Below, one piece after another: positions 52,490 to 62,931 of a stretch of 64,000 nt of DNA. Made by a program: the position numbers and the translations under genes. Positions within the stretch are counted from its first letter, which is position 1. Each line of letters starts with the position of its first letter. The notes under the pieces were generated by a model that did no database searches, was not told where the DNA came from, and saw only the letters and a list, made by a program, of their open reading frames with translations. The stretch is from JAOUEA01 sp963734685 (GTDB taxonomy: Bacteria > Actinomycetota > UBA4738 > HRBIN12), in assembly GCA_963734685.1 (NCBI GenBank), contig CAVTIC010000001.1, forward strand, positions 806,001-870,000, in the 5' to 3' direction.

Positions 52490-55276
52490 TCAGCGCACAG
52501 GCGCCATCGGGGGTGGCCTGTCCATCAACAACTCCTTGGCGCCGATGTCGATGCTCGTCGCGCTGCCCCGTGCGTATGCCTCGGCGTACGCATCGGGGTC
52601 GAGCACCTCCGCCAGCTTGGACAGCGCATCCTCGGCCATCTGGCTGATCGGAACGGTCTCGCCGAACAGCTGCTGGCCGCTGATGCGATCGGCCAGCACA
52701 CAGGCGAGGATCTCGACCGTATCCTCCTTGTTCCCCATCAAGGCCCGTACCCCGGCGACCTTCGTCATCATGCCCGCCATCTCGCGCGTCAGACCCATCT
52801 GTTCGGACCGTGCGAGGGCATCCAAGAAGGCCTCATCGGCTGCGTCGAGCTCCCCGGCGGCAACGTGTGCCTCTCCCAGGCCCTGCGACCCGATCTGGAT
52901 CGCTCGCGGATAGCCCAGATCCTTGGCGAGCTCGATCGCGCGCCGGTAGAGGGCGACGGCGTCCTGCAGCCGATGGTCGATCATGGCGATCGTCGCCCGG
53001 AGCTGGAGGTTCCACGTTCTCATGAGGTGGTCGCCCAGCCGGGACAGCACGGCGTCTCCCTCGTCGAGGAACTTCATCGCGTTCTCGATCACTCCCCGGT
53101 GGACCTCGACCGCAGGGGGGTAATTGCGCATCCCCGCTGCCCACCACTCCAACCCGTCCTCATCGGCGATCCGGATCGCCGCCATGCAGATCCGGAGGAC
53201 CGCTTCGTGATCGCCGCCCCAGGACAGCACCTCGCACTGGGATTCCAAGGCCCAGAGGAGAGCAACCGGATCTGCGAGCATCGAAAGCTCTTCCGCCGCC
53301 CTCGCCAGGTTCTCGACCGCCTCGGGATGACCGAGGTTGGCAGCGAACTTGGCCTGGACGGCGGCGGCCGTCCAGCGCGCCAACCGGGCGGTCTCATCCA
53401 TGGGATCGGCATCGAACGCCTCCGAGGCCTCTCCGAACAGAGCGGCGGCGGCCTGATACCAACCTCGGACCTCGTGCAGGAACCCCATCGCGACGACGAG
53501 CCTTCGCACCGCTCCCGCGTTCCCGGTCGCCAGGGCGTGTCGCCAGGCCCAGCGGATGTTCTCGAGGTCGTCTTCGACGATCCGGAGCGCCTGCTTCTGG
53601 TCGCAGAGCTGGATCAGCTCCTCGGCGTGAGTCGCGACTCCCGCGTAGTAGTTCCCATGGTCTTCGACGGTGGCCGCCCAGAGCTCTTCACTCTTATGTA
53701 GCTCGGCCTCCGCGTACTGTCGGAGCAGCTCGTGGACCGTGTAGCGCCCTGAGTCGCGGTCGGCAACAACGAGCGATCTGTTGACCAACCCGGCGAGGCT
53801 GCGAGGAGACGCCCCCGCGACCTCCTCGGCCGCCGTCCGAGTGAAGCCCCCTCGAAAGACCGATAGCGCCGTGAATATCCGGCGCTCGTCCTCGCCTAGC
53901 ATCGCCCACGAGTAGTCGAACACGGCTCGCATGCTCCGATGCCGATCGGGGAGGTCGCGCAACTCGCTGTCGAGGAAGTCGAGGTTCTTCGGGATCTCGG
54001 TCGCGATCTCGGCTACCGGCAGCACGTCCACCCAGGCGGCCGCCAGCAGGATACCCAACGGCATCCCATCGACGAGTTGGAGTATCGAGCTCAATGACTC
54101 GAGGTCGTCTTCGGTGAGGCTGAACGAGGGATCGGCGCGCTTGGCGGCATCGATGAAGAGTCGAACGCCGCTTGCCCGCACAGCATCCTCGGGGGACTCC
54201 CAGTTCGCATCCAGGCCGGAGAGGGTCAGGACCGACTCCCCGGTGATCTGAAGCTTGGCGCGGGACGTGGCGATCACCTTCACCTGGGGGGCGCCCTTCA
54301 GGATCTCCGAGACGACGATCGGACCTCCCTCGAGATGCTCGAGATTGTCGAACACGAGGAGCTGCTGCTTGTTGGCCAGGTACGAGACGAGCTGAGTCTG
54401 CATGTCTTCCCCTGCTGAGAGGGCGACCCCGACCGACTCGGCGACCGCCTGGACGATGTCGGCGGACGACCCGATCGGGGCGAGATCGACGAAGAACACC
54501 CCGTCGGAGAAGTCATGGATCAAGTCTGTCGCCGCTTGGATAGCGAGCCGGGTCTTGCCGGCACCGCCCGGGGCGAGGATGGTAAGGAGCCGGCTCTCGC
54601 CGATCAGACGCTTCGCGTCATCGAGCTCTGCCCGACGACCGATGAACTCCGTCAGCTGTTCCGGAAGGTTGTTGGGGACGGCGTCGAGGGACCTCAACGG
54701 TGGGAAGTCATCGGCGAGCCCATCGACGTCGATCTGAAAGACGCGTTCCGGCCTCGCTAGATCCTTGAGGCCATGCGTGCCCATGTCCCGGATCGTGACG
54801 CCCGCCGGCAACCGGTCCTGGACCAGCTCCCAAGTGGACCCCGACATGATCGTCTGCCCGCCGTGGGCGATCGCGCGTAGTCGCGCTGCCCGGTTGACCG
54901 CTGATCCGTAGTAGTCGCCGAATTGCAGGTCTGCTGCGCCGGTGTGAAGCGATGCCCGGACCCGAAGCGGGCTTGGCGTTGCCCAGTCGATCGCAGCGAG
55001 GCTGGCCTGGATCTCGGCAACGGCCGCCAGCGCGTCCAGAGCCGAGCTGAACACGATGAACCGGCTGTCTCCCTCGCCTCTTGGCTTCACGGAGACCCCG
55101 TGGTGGGCTGCGGCGGCCGCGTCGATGGCCTCGTCGTGTTGTTGGAGCGCCCGCATCATCGAATCGGGAGCTGCCTCCCACATCTGCGTGCTGCCCTCAA
55201 CGTCGGTGAAGAGGAAGGTGACCACACCTTCGGGAAGCTCCGCCATCACGCGCGCGTTCTCTCGAGCCGCATCCAT
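52490..55276 (-). CDS. Class III nucleotide cyclase - NB-ARC ATPase - TPR signalling protein
   Basis: A 928-residue cytoplasmic regulator. A class III adenylate/guanylate cyclase domain (residues ~17-185; FLFTDVEGST holds a metal Asp) is followed by an NB-ARC/AP-ATPase domain (Walker A APGGAGKT near 237; LLVFDNLEHLEG near 315). TPR-like helices run from ~590 to the end. This layout is common in Actinobacteria and resembles STAND switches that oligomerise on ligand binding. Cyclase activity is not assured: other metal and transition-state residues need alignment. An alternative ATG lies at 55246. Divergent from the kinase gene. Confidence 0.85.
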   Translation of the reverse strand: MDAARENARVMAELPEGVVTFLFTDVEGSTQMWEAAPDSMMRALQQHDEAIDAAAAAHHGVSVKPRGEGDSRFIVFSSALDALAAVAEIQASLAAIDWATPSPLRVRASLHTGAADLQFGDYYGSAVNRAARLRAIAHGGQTIMSGSTWELVQDRLPAGVTIRDMGTHGLKDLARPERVFQIDVDGLADDFPPLRSLDAVPNNLPEQLTEFIGRRAELDDAKRLIGESRLLTILAPGGAGKTRLAIQAATDLIHDFSDGVFFVDLAPIGSSADIVQAVAESVGVALSAGEDMQTQLVSYLANKQQLLVFDNLEHLEGGPIVVSEILKGAPQVKVIATSRAKLQITGESVLTLSGLDANWESPEDAVRASGVRLFIDAAKRADPSFSLTEDDLESLSSILQLVDGMPLGILLAAAWVDVLPVAEIATEIPKNLDFLDSELRDLPDRHRSMRAVFDYSWAMLGEDERRIFTALSVFRGGFTRTAAEEVAGASPRSLAGLVNRSLVVADRDSGRYTVHELLRQYAEAELHKSEELWAATVEDHGNYYAGVATHAEELIQLCDQKQALRIVEDDLENIRWAWRHALATGNAGAVRRLVVAMGFLHEVRGWYQAAAALFGEASEAFDADPMDETARLARWTAAAVQAKFAANLGHPEAVENLARAAEELSMLADPVALLWALESQCEVLSWGGDHEAVLRICMAAIRIADEDGLEWWAAGMRNYPPAVEVHRGVIENAMKFLDEGDAVLSRLGDHLMRTWNLQLRATIAMIDHRLQDAVALYRRAIELAKDLGYPRAIQIGSQGLGEAHVAAGELDAADEAFLDALARSEQMGLTREMAGMMTKVAGVRALMGNKEDTVEILACVLADRISGQQLFGETVPISQMAEDALSKLAEVLDPDAYAEAYARGSATSIDIGAKELLMDRPPPMAPVR

Positions 55277-55445
55277 GCAGGCTAGGGACGGCTGACCTCA
55301 GCGTCCAGGGGCCTGTGACCGCCACGATCCGGATGTCACCGGGCGAGTCGGAGTGGCCCCGTTGTCGTCGCCACGTGTGACCCATCGCCTCGAGGATCCC
55401 GGCTCTTGATGCAGGCGATCTCCCGACACCGAAGCCCGGGTGTAT

Positions 55446-55774
55446 TCACGATCGTTTCCTGACTATTCCGGTCAAGGTCAGGGCGAACGTGTTGGTCTCG
55501 AAGTCGGCATCTCCTTCGGCCGTACCCTCGCCGGTCACACCTTCGAAACTGCCGGTTCCGCCGAGCATGGTCCAGCGGCCCGTGCCGTGGCGCACGTCGG
55601 CCTCGATGAACAATCGCTTCCCATCGACATCGAGGATCCAGATGCTCACCGTGCATCCACCCTCGGGGCCTTCGCCGTTCCGGGGCTTCGCTCCTCACAG
55701 CGGTCGGTCTGCCACATCTTCCGTCTCGCCATGCCAGTCACGGCGAAGGCAGGTCTTGGGACTCTGCGCGTTCA
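55446..55774 (-). pseudogene. Remnant of a zinc-ribbon gene related to that at 61.9-62.9 kb
   Basis: From ATG 55774 the frame starts with an N-terminal segment KTCLRRDWHGE, like KTCLRCDWHDE of the 62-kb gene, and then meets a TGA. In the same frame after the stop it continues with VSIWILDVDGKRLFIEAD, matching VWIVDVGGTRLFIEGD near the end of the 62-kb protein. The transmembrane and middle parts are missing. The tail (GGTGSFEGVTGEGTAEG) is unlike the paralogue. Best read as a deleted and decayed copy. Confidence 0.55.
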
Positions 55775-55997
55775 TGTGCGGGAGGAGGAGCTTCCTGTCC
55801 TTCTGTGTCGACAGGTTCACCCCCTGGCACGTCCGTATACGGGGCCGGTGTTGCACGCGCGTTTCAGCCTCGCAACCGGTAGAGGCAGGGTGCCCATCGA
55901 CGCTGAGCGCTCACGTTGAAACGCTGCTGTAACGCCGGTCCCTTACATGGGGTCCCGAGTCGTCCTATCGTTCCCCACGGGTTCCGAAGGCGAGGAT

Positions 55998-58900
55998 GTG
56001 AAGGTGCAAGTGAGCGACGATCCGCGGGTCGGTACCGAGCTCGCCGGCTACCGGATCGAGTCGCTGCTGGGCTGGGGTGGTATGAGCGTCGTCTACCTGG
56101 CCGAGGATCTTCGGCTCAAGCGGAAGGTTGCGCTCAAGCTGCTGGCAGCCAGTCTCGCCGAGGACTGGGCGTTCCGTGACCGCTTCCTTCGTGAGTCGGA
56201 GCTGGCCGCGTCGATCGACCACCCGAACATCATCCCGATCTACGAGGCTGGGACGACCGAAGACCTCCTCTTCATCGCCATGCGCTACGTCGAGGGGCAC
56301 GACCTGAACGAGCGTCTCCGACGCGGCCGTTTGGATCCGGCGGACGCGATCGGCATCCTGGCGCAGCTGGCGAGCGCCCTGGATGCGGCCTACGCGCGTG
56401 GTCTCGTGCATCGCGACGTGAAGCCCTCCAACGTGCTTCTCGACACGGGCGCCCGCCCCGACGGTTCAGATCATGTCTACCTGGCGGACTTCGGCCTTAC
56501 GAAACGCGTCGCCGAAGTGACCGGCATCGGCGAAGGCGGGCTGCTGGGCACCATCGATTACGTCGCCCCCGAGCAAATCGCCGGTGAGGAGATCGACGGG
56601 CGGGCGGATGTCTATTCGCTCGGCTGCGTGCTTTATGAGTGCCTCGTGGGGCAGCCGCCGTTCCAGGGTGACTCGGAGATCGCGGTCGTGTTCGCGCATC
56701 TCGAAGCGGAACCGCCGGCGCCGAGCGCAGCGCGACCGGAGTTGCCTGCCGCGCTCGATGCAGTGATCGCTAAGGCCCTGGCGAAGGAGCCGGAGCAGCG
56801 CTACCCGAGCGGGGGGGAGTTCGCGCAGGCTGCGCTCGCGGTCGCGGTCGACGAGGCGAGCCGCAGACTCGTCGACGTCGCCTCCCGCGCCGCCTCCGGC
56901 AGGAGCGACCTGAGCGACGTCGAGGCCGAGTTGACAGGGAAGGTGATCGACCTCCAGTTCGTGCGCGAGCAGGCGCGCGCTCTTTCGGGTCCGGCCACCC
57001 CGACCCGGGTGGCCACTGAGGGGATCTGCCCCTTCAAGGGTCTCGCGAGCTTCGAGCCGGTCGATGCCGAGTACTTCTTTGGCCGCGAGCGGCTCGTCGC
57101 AGAGCTCGTTACCAGCCTCGTCGGTGCCGGATTCCTCGGCATCGTCGGCCCGTCGGGCAGCGGAAAATCGTCGGTCCTACGCGCCGGCCTCCTTCCGGCC
57201 CTCGCCGGGGGAGTCCTGCCGGGCAGCGGAGGATGGCGCCGCCTGCTGATGCGTCCCGGCGAGCGGCCGCTGGAAGAGCTTCGCCGCGTGCTCGTATCGG
57301 GAGCTGAGGATCCTCTCGCCGAGGCACTCGACACGCTGCCAGCAAACTCTCGCCTGATCCTTGCCGTGGACCAGCTCGAGGAGCTGTTCACCGCGTGCCG
57401 TTCCGACGACGAGCGCGCCGGCTTCGCCGACACGCTCGCCCGCGCGGCCGCCGATCCGGACGGTCGCGCGGTCGTCGTCGTCGCGGTGCGCGCCGACTTC
57501 TATGGGCGCTTCGCCGGCTACCCGGGGATCGCCCAGCTGCTGGGCGCGAATCACGTGCTGGTCGCGCCGATCCAGACCTCGGAGTTGCGGCGCGTCGTCG
57601 ATCTGCCCGCCGGCCGGGTTGGACTGCTGGTGGAGCCGGAGCTGGCCGACGCCCTTGTCGACGACGTGGAGGGCGAGCCGGGCGCGTTGCCGTTGCTGTC
57701 CACCGCCCTGCTCGAGCTGTGGCAGAAGCGGGAGGACAACGCGCTCACCCTGGCCGCCTACCACGAGTCAGGCGGGGTTCACGGCGCCGTCGCGCGCCTG
57801 GCCGAGGGCACATACGCGCGCATCCCCGACGGGCGCAAGCAGCTCGTGCGTGCCATCTTGCTGCGCCTGGTCGGCGAGGGCGAGGGCGACGCATCGGTGC
57901 GCCGGCGCGCACCGCTTGCCGAGCTCGACGCGGAGCGCAACGAGGATGTGGCCGACGTGCTCGCGATCCTCGCCGACAGCCGCCTCGTCACCGTCGGCGA
58001 GGGCTCCGTCGAGGTCGCCCATGAAGCGTTGCTGCGTGAATGGCCGCGCCTGCGCGAGTGGATCGAAGAGGACACCGAAGGGCGCCGGCTTCGCCGACAC
58101 ATCACCAAGGCGGCGACCGAATGGGACGCGGCGGGGCGCGACCAGGGCGAGCTCTACCGGGGCGCCCGCCTAGCGGCTGCCCTCGATTGGACCGCCGATC
58201 ATTCGCTCGACGTCAACGAGCTCGAGCGTGAGTTCGTCACCGAGAGCCGCGAGGCATCGGAGACGGAGACCAAACGCGTGCGGCGCACCAACCGCCGCCT
58301 GCGCGGCCTGCTCGTCGGGGTGGCGGTCTTCCTGGCGGCCGCCGTCGCCGGCGGGATCTTTGCCGCCGTCCAGCGCAGGGAAGCCCGAGACGCGGAGACG
58401 GGACAGTTCGCCCAGCGCCTCGGCGCCCAGGCGCTCGTCGAGGAAGATCTCGACCTCGCTCTCTTGCTCGCGCGCCAGGCGGTCGCCATCGAGGACTCGC
58501 CGCAGACCCGCGGCTACCTGCTCGCCGCGCTCCAGCGCAGCCCCGCTGCGATCGGGATCATGCACGGTGACGGCGGCGCGCTCAGGGGGATCGCGATCAG
58601 TCCCGATGGGAAGACCCTGGCGGTGCTGGCCGGCAGCAACGTGCTCTTCTTCGATGCCCGAACCTACGCGCAGATCGGCGACCCGCTGCCCGTGGAGGAC
58701 GCCGGCGAGGGGAGCCTGGCGTACGGCCTCGGCGGGCGAACGATCGCTGTCGGCGGCGACGGTTTCGTTCGCCTCATCGACGTGCGAACGCGTGCGCGGC
58801 TGGCCGAGACGGCCATCGACGGGCTCGCCACGCGCATGGAGTTCGCGAACGACGGGTCGCAGCTCGTCGTCCTCGTCGTGCCTCACCAGGGTCTCGGCAG

Positions 58901-60492
58901 CGTCGATGCGCAGATCACGATCCGAGACGTCGCCACGCTGAGGCCGATCGGTCGCTCGATCGAACCGGAAGCCTTCGTCGGCGCGTACGTCGGCATCTGG
59001 TACGCGTCACCTCAGTTCGCGCTCACACCGGACGGTCGCTCCATCATCACCGCATCCGAAGACGGTGAGCTGGCGCGGTGGATCTCCGGACCCGCACGAG
59101 AACACGCACCTGGAGGATCGAGGCCGGCCTCGCGCCAGCTCGCCCGTCCCGGACGGGCTCACCGTGGCGGTCGGCATCAAGCAGGGGGTGCAGCTCGTCG
59201 ATCTCCGTTCCGGAACCGTGCGAACGGCAACCGCCGATCTCGCAGGGAGCCCGAACTGGGTGCTCTTCAGCCCGGACGGCGCGATGGTCGTTGCGACGAA
59301 CCGCGACACGACGGTGACGCGCTGGGACGTCGAGTCGGCGACACCCCTCGAGACCCTGCGCGGCCACTCGAACTTCGTTCAGCAGCCCGTCTTCAGCCCC
59401 GACGGGAAGACGCTCTACACCGTGAGTCACGACGGCACTGCGATCGCCTGGGATCTCACAGGCGACCGCATGCTGGGGCGGCCGTTCACGTTCACGCGTG
59501 ACCGGACGTTCTCGAGGACCGGCTTCGATGGCCACCCGGGGAGGTTCAGCCCCGACGGCCGCTTGATCGCGGTCGGACTGAAGGGGCGGGGCATCGCGCT
59601 CTTGGACGCGCGCGAGCTCACGCCCTTCGGGCCGCCTCTTCTCGATACCGGCGGCGAGGTCAAGTCACTCGCTTTCTCGCCGGATGGGCGAACGCTTGCG
59701 GCGGCGACCAAGCACGTGCTCACGCTTTGGGATGTCGGCTCACGATCGCGGCTCCACGAGCCGAACTACGCGGGAGACCCTGCGATCGTGCTCGCTGTCG
59801 ACTTCAGCCCCGACGGAGTGACGGTCGCCACGGCGAGCAGCGACCTCGGTCTGAGATTCTGGGACGCGGCAACCGGAGACAGTCTCCATATGCCCGGATT
59901 CGGTGGGAGCGCGAGCGATGTTGCCTTCAGCGCTGACGGAGCGATGATCGCGTCCGTTCGGAGTCGAGGAGGTGCGAAGGTCTGGGATGCGGCCACAGGC
60001 AGGGTGATCGCCACCTTCAGCGGCACGAACGACCCAGACTTCCTAGACTCTTCCGTCGCGCTCAGCCCCGACGGGCGCTTCCTGGCGGTGGGTGGCTTCG
60101 GCAGGATCGTTCGCCTCTGGGACGTCCACACCCGGAAGCTCGTCCACGAACTCGATCAAGGCGGCAACGGGGCGTTCACCCTCGAGTTCAGCCCGGATGG
60201 CCGGACCCTGGCGATCTCCGGCTTCGAGCCCGTCGCGTCCCTCTGGGATGTTGTGACGGGAACCCAGATCGGCCCGCAGCTCACCGCCGGCGACCGCAGG
60301 ACGATGATCGACCTCTCCTCTGACGGACGGCACCTCTTGGAGGTCCACGGCAACGGCCGAGGGGCCGTCTGGGACGTCGATCCCGAGTCCTGGGAGCGCC
60401 GGGCCTGCGGCCTCGCGAACCGCACGCTGACTCCCGAGGAATGGGAGGAGTTCCTCCCCGGCCGGCCGTACGAACCGGCCTGCGCGAGCTGA
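55998..60492 (+). CDS. Ser/Thr kinase - nSTAND ATPase - WD40 protein (two frameshifts)
   Basis: About 1,498 residues after correction. The Hanks kinase (residues ~12-275) has lysine in ALKLLA, catalytic HRDVKPSN near 138 and DFGLTK. An nSTAND P-loop domain follows, with entry motif CPFKGLASFEPVDAEYFFGR and Walker A GPSGSGKSS near 385. Then come a transmembrane helix (~770-790) and a WD40 propeller of about nine to ten blades to the end. The frame changes at 59082 (one G short in GG) and near 59135 (one A short), after which the propeller continues. GTG 55998 is used; ATG 55947 is possible. A membrane-anchored sensor kinase with a STAND switch. Confidence 0.85.
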
Positions 60493-60622
60493 GCCCAGGA
60501 TCTGGACGTTCGACTCCCTCTGCCTGCCGGCCTGGACGCGGATGGCTTGTTGCTCGACTGAAACGGCCCTGAAACGGATGAGGTCGATCATCGGATCGAC
60601 ACGAGGGATCGGAGGAGCGATC

Positions 60623-61744
60623 ATGTTCGCACCGAGGCTCTGGACCGGAGTCGTATCGGTCCTAACGTTGATGGGTGCGGCCTGCGACGCCTCGTCAGCC
60701 CCAGCGACGGCACCCCCAAGCACTACCACGGACGCCGCGCTTGAAGCTCCACGCACCTACGCGCTCGGGGAGTTCCCTGAGTTCCCCAGTGGGCCGCTTT
60801 CCGAGTCGATCGCCGCGAGGTTCCAGGCGGTGCTCGATGAGGCCGTCGATAAGGGCACGTTCACCGGAGTCACCGCGGCGGTCATCGTCGCTGACCGCGG
60901 CAGCTGGACCGGGGCCGCCGGATCCATGGAGGGTGTTGAGGACGTTCCCCTGACCCCTGACTCCCGTCTCCCCACTCACAGCGCGGGTAAGAACATCGTC
61001 GCCGCCCAAGTACTCCGACTGGTGGAGGAGGGCAAGCTGGGCCTTGATGATCCTGCTGTTGACCATCTTCCCCCCGAACTGGGGTTCTTCGACGCGAACG
61101 GGGCCACGGTCCGGCAGGTGCTGGGGATGCGCAGCGGCATCCCTGACCTGAACGAGTACGAGGAGGACGGCTTCTACCCGGCAGAGCAAGCACAAACTGC
61201 CATCAAGGTGTTCAGGAAGCTGCCCGAACCTACGGATCCTCCGGGGTCCCGCGTCCACTATGCGAGCACGAATTACGTCCTGCTCGGAACGATCATCGAG
61301 CAGATCTCTGGCCAGCCCCTGTCCGAGGCACTGCGCTCAGGCGTGCTCGATCAGCCCGGCCTCGAGGGGCTCACCTATACGGTCGAGGACGCGCTGGCCT
61401 CCGACGGGTGGGGGGTGGAGACGACGCCGTCCTCTCTGGCCCGGTGGGGTTACGAACTGTATGGGGGGTTCGTGCTTTCCGATGCCTCCCTTCGCGAGAT
61501 GACCGACTTCCAGGGCAAGTGGTACGGGTTGGGAGTCATGGACTTCTCCGCTGACTACGGCACCCTCGCCGTCGGCCACGATGGGGCGAGCTCCACGACG
61601 ACCTGCTGCGCTGCGATCCGCCTCGTGGCACTGCCGGAGGAAGGGTTGGTCATCTCCGTGCAAGCCAACGGCGGCACGACCTCTCCTTGGGGAAAGGTGG
61701 TGCGCTCGACGAAGGTCCTGAGGAACGTCCTCTTGGGGTTGTGA
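60623..61744 (+). CDS. Beta-lactamase-fold serine hydrolase lipoprotein
   Basis: A 373-residue class C-like beta-lactamase/esterase family protein. The lipobox (GAAC near residue 16) anchors it outside the membrane. The catalytic SxxK is in THSAGKNIVA near residue 118 and the late HxG motif is GHDGAS. The usual YxN reads Y-A-S-T-N, so the Asn of the second motif appears shifted or replaced. Length and lipobox suggest a D,D-peptidase or esterase acting on the envelope; antibiotic resistance is not implied. The ATG has GGAGGAG 7 nt upstream. Confidence 0.85.
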   Translation: MFAPRLWTGVVSVLTLMGAACDASSAPATAPPSTTTDAALEAPRTYALGEFPEFPSGPLSESIAARFQAVLDEAVDKGTFTGVTAAVIVADRGSWTGAAGSMEGVEDVPLTPDSRLPTHSAGKNIVAAQVLRLVEEGKLGLDDPAVDHLPPELGFFDANGATVRQVLGMRSGIPDLNEYEEDGFYPAEQAQTAIKVFRKLPEPTDPPGSRVHYASTNYVLLGTIIEQISGQPLSEALRSGVLDQPGLEGLTYTVEDALASDGWGVETTPSSLARWGYELYGGFVLSDASLREMTDFQGKWYGLGVMDFSADYGTLAVGHDGASSTTTCCAAIRLVALPEEGLVISVQANGGTTSPWGKVVRSTKVLRNVLLGL

Positions 61745-61909
61745 GTCGTTCCGGGATCGAGCGCCCACACGTGACGGCGGGACCTCGGCGACCTCGGATC
61801 TCGACGGCTGCCTCGCCTGATCTCCTCGAGCCAGCAAGCCCCTCCCCTCGTCCATGAGCCGCTCGAATAGGTGGAATTCGAGCTCGTCAGGCTCGACCCG
61901 GATGGCGCA

Positions 61910-62931
61910 TTACTCGAAGCGGATCGATCCGACGATCTGCCCGATCTCTCGCTCGAGGTCGGAGCCGGCCGCCTTGTGGGTGTCGCCTTCGATGAAGAGA
62001 CGCGTCCCGCCCACATCGACGATCCACACCGTGATGGTGTCGCCCACGTCTGTGCTCGTCCAGAACGCACCACCCAGGGGGTCGGCGACACGCCAGGTGT
62101 AGAAGAATCCGGGATCGCGGCGCGAGCATCCGACAGTCCTTGCGAACGGTGAACACCACCCGCTGGGCGGCGCGCCCGCCGACGGTGACGGCCGAAGGTC
62201 CCGAGACGAGTGCGGTTCCGGCCGCCCCCGCTGCTTGGTCTGCGTAATCAGACATGCTGCCAGGCGGTGCCCCCCACCACTGTCCGCACGGACGGATGCG
62301 AGGCCCCTCGATGCTCGTCCAATCGATGATGGCCTCCGCACCTTGCGGGCCGACCGCGCTCTTACTCATGAAGATGCCGTGGTTCTCCCAGCCCGGCTCC
62401 CGCACGGTGAACGAGATCGGAACACCCTCAGCGGTGAGCGAGTATCTGCCGACGCCCGGAGGACCCTCGATGGGAGCGAAATCCTTTCGCGTCGGCGAGG
62501 GTGAGACGATCGGCGTGGCGGGGCCGTCGCCGGCGGGAGTCCCGAGCACCGCGGCGTCGGTCGATGGCGCTGGGGCGACGCGTTCCTCGCGGGCGCTGAG
62601 CCAGGTGCCCAAGGTGATGGCCAGCACGAGGCCCGCCATGACGAACGCGACCGTCGAACGCGTGGATCGACCCGCCGTGTCGACCACATTCGGCGCCGCG
62701 GGTGGGTCCGGCCGGGGCGACGGGCTGTCGGACGATGCTGCGGTGATCACGCTCGCCGCGTCGCGGCTGGGTTCCTCCTCAGGGTGCTCGCTTAATGGGG
62801 GATTCCCCACCCTGGAGGGGATCGCCGGGGAGAGCATCCAGCACGTAGAGCGGGTGCTCTCCGCAGTTCGGGCAACTCCGTTCCGTCGTCTCGTCGTGCC
62901 AGTCGCAACGGAGGCACGTCTTCAGGGTCAT
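61910..62931 (-). CDS. Zinc-ribbon, single-TM protein with extracytoplasmic domain (two frameshifts)
   Basis: The start ATG overlaps the upstream NTF2-like gene stop (ATGA). An N-terminal zinc ribbon (CLRC, then CPNC) is followed by a Pro/Ser-rich linker, one transmembrane helix (VAFVMAGLVLAITLGTWL) and an extracytoplasmic domain of ~190 residues with a WENHG segment and a final VWIVDVGGTRLFIEGD strand. Frame breaks lie at about 62800-62820 and 62120; each needs one base removed, and 1022 minus 2 is divisible by three. It looks like a signal-transducing membrane protein of unknown ligand. A partial copy lies at 55.4 kb. Confidence 0.65.

Noticed and set aside
60623..61744. A beta-lactam resistance gene.
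   Set aside because: The fold matches, but the second catalytic motif is altered and lipid-anchored family members are often peptidases or esterases; no evidence for drug hydrolysis.
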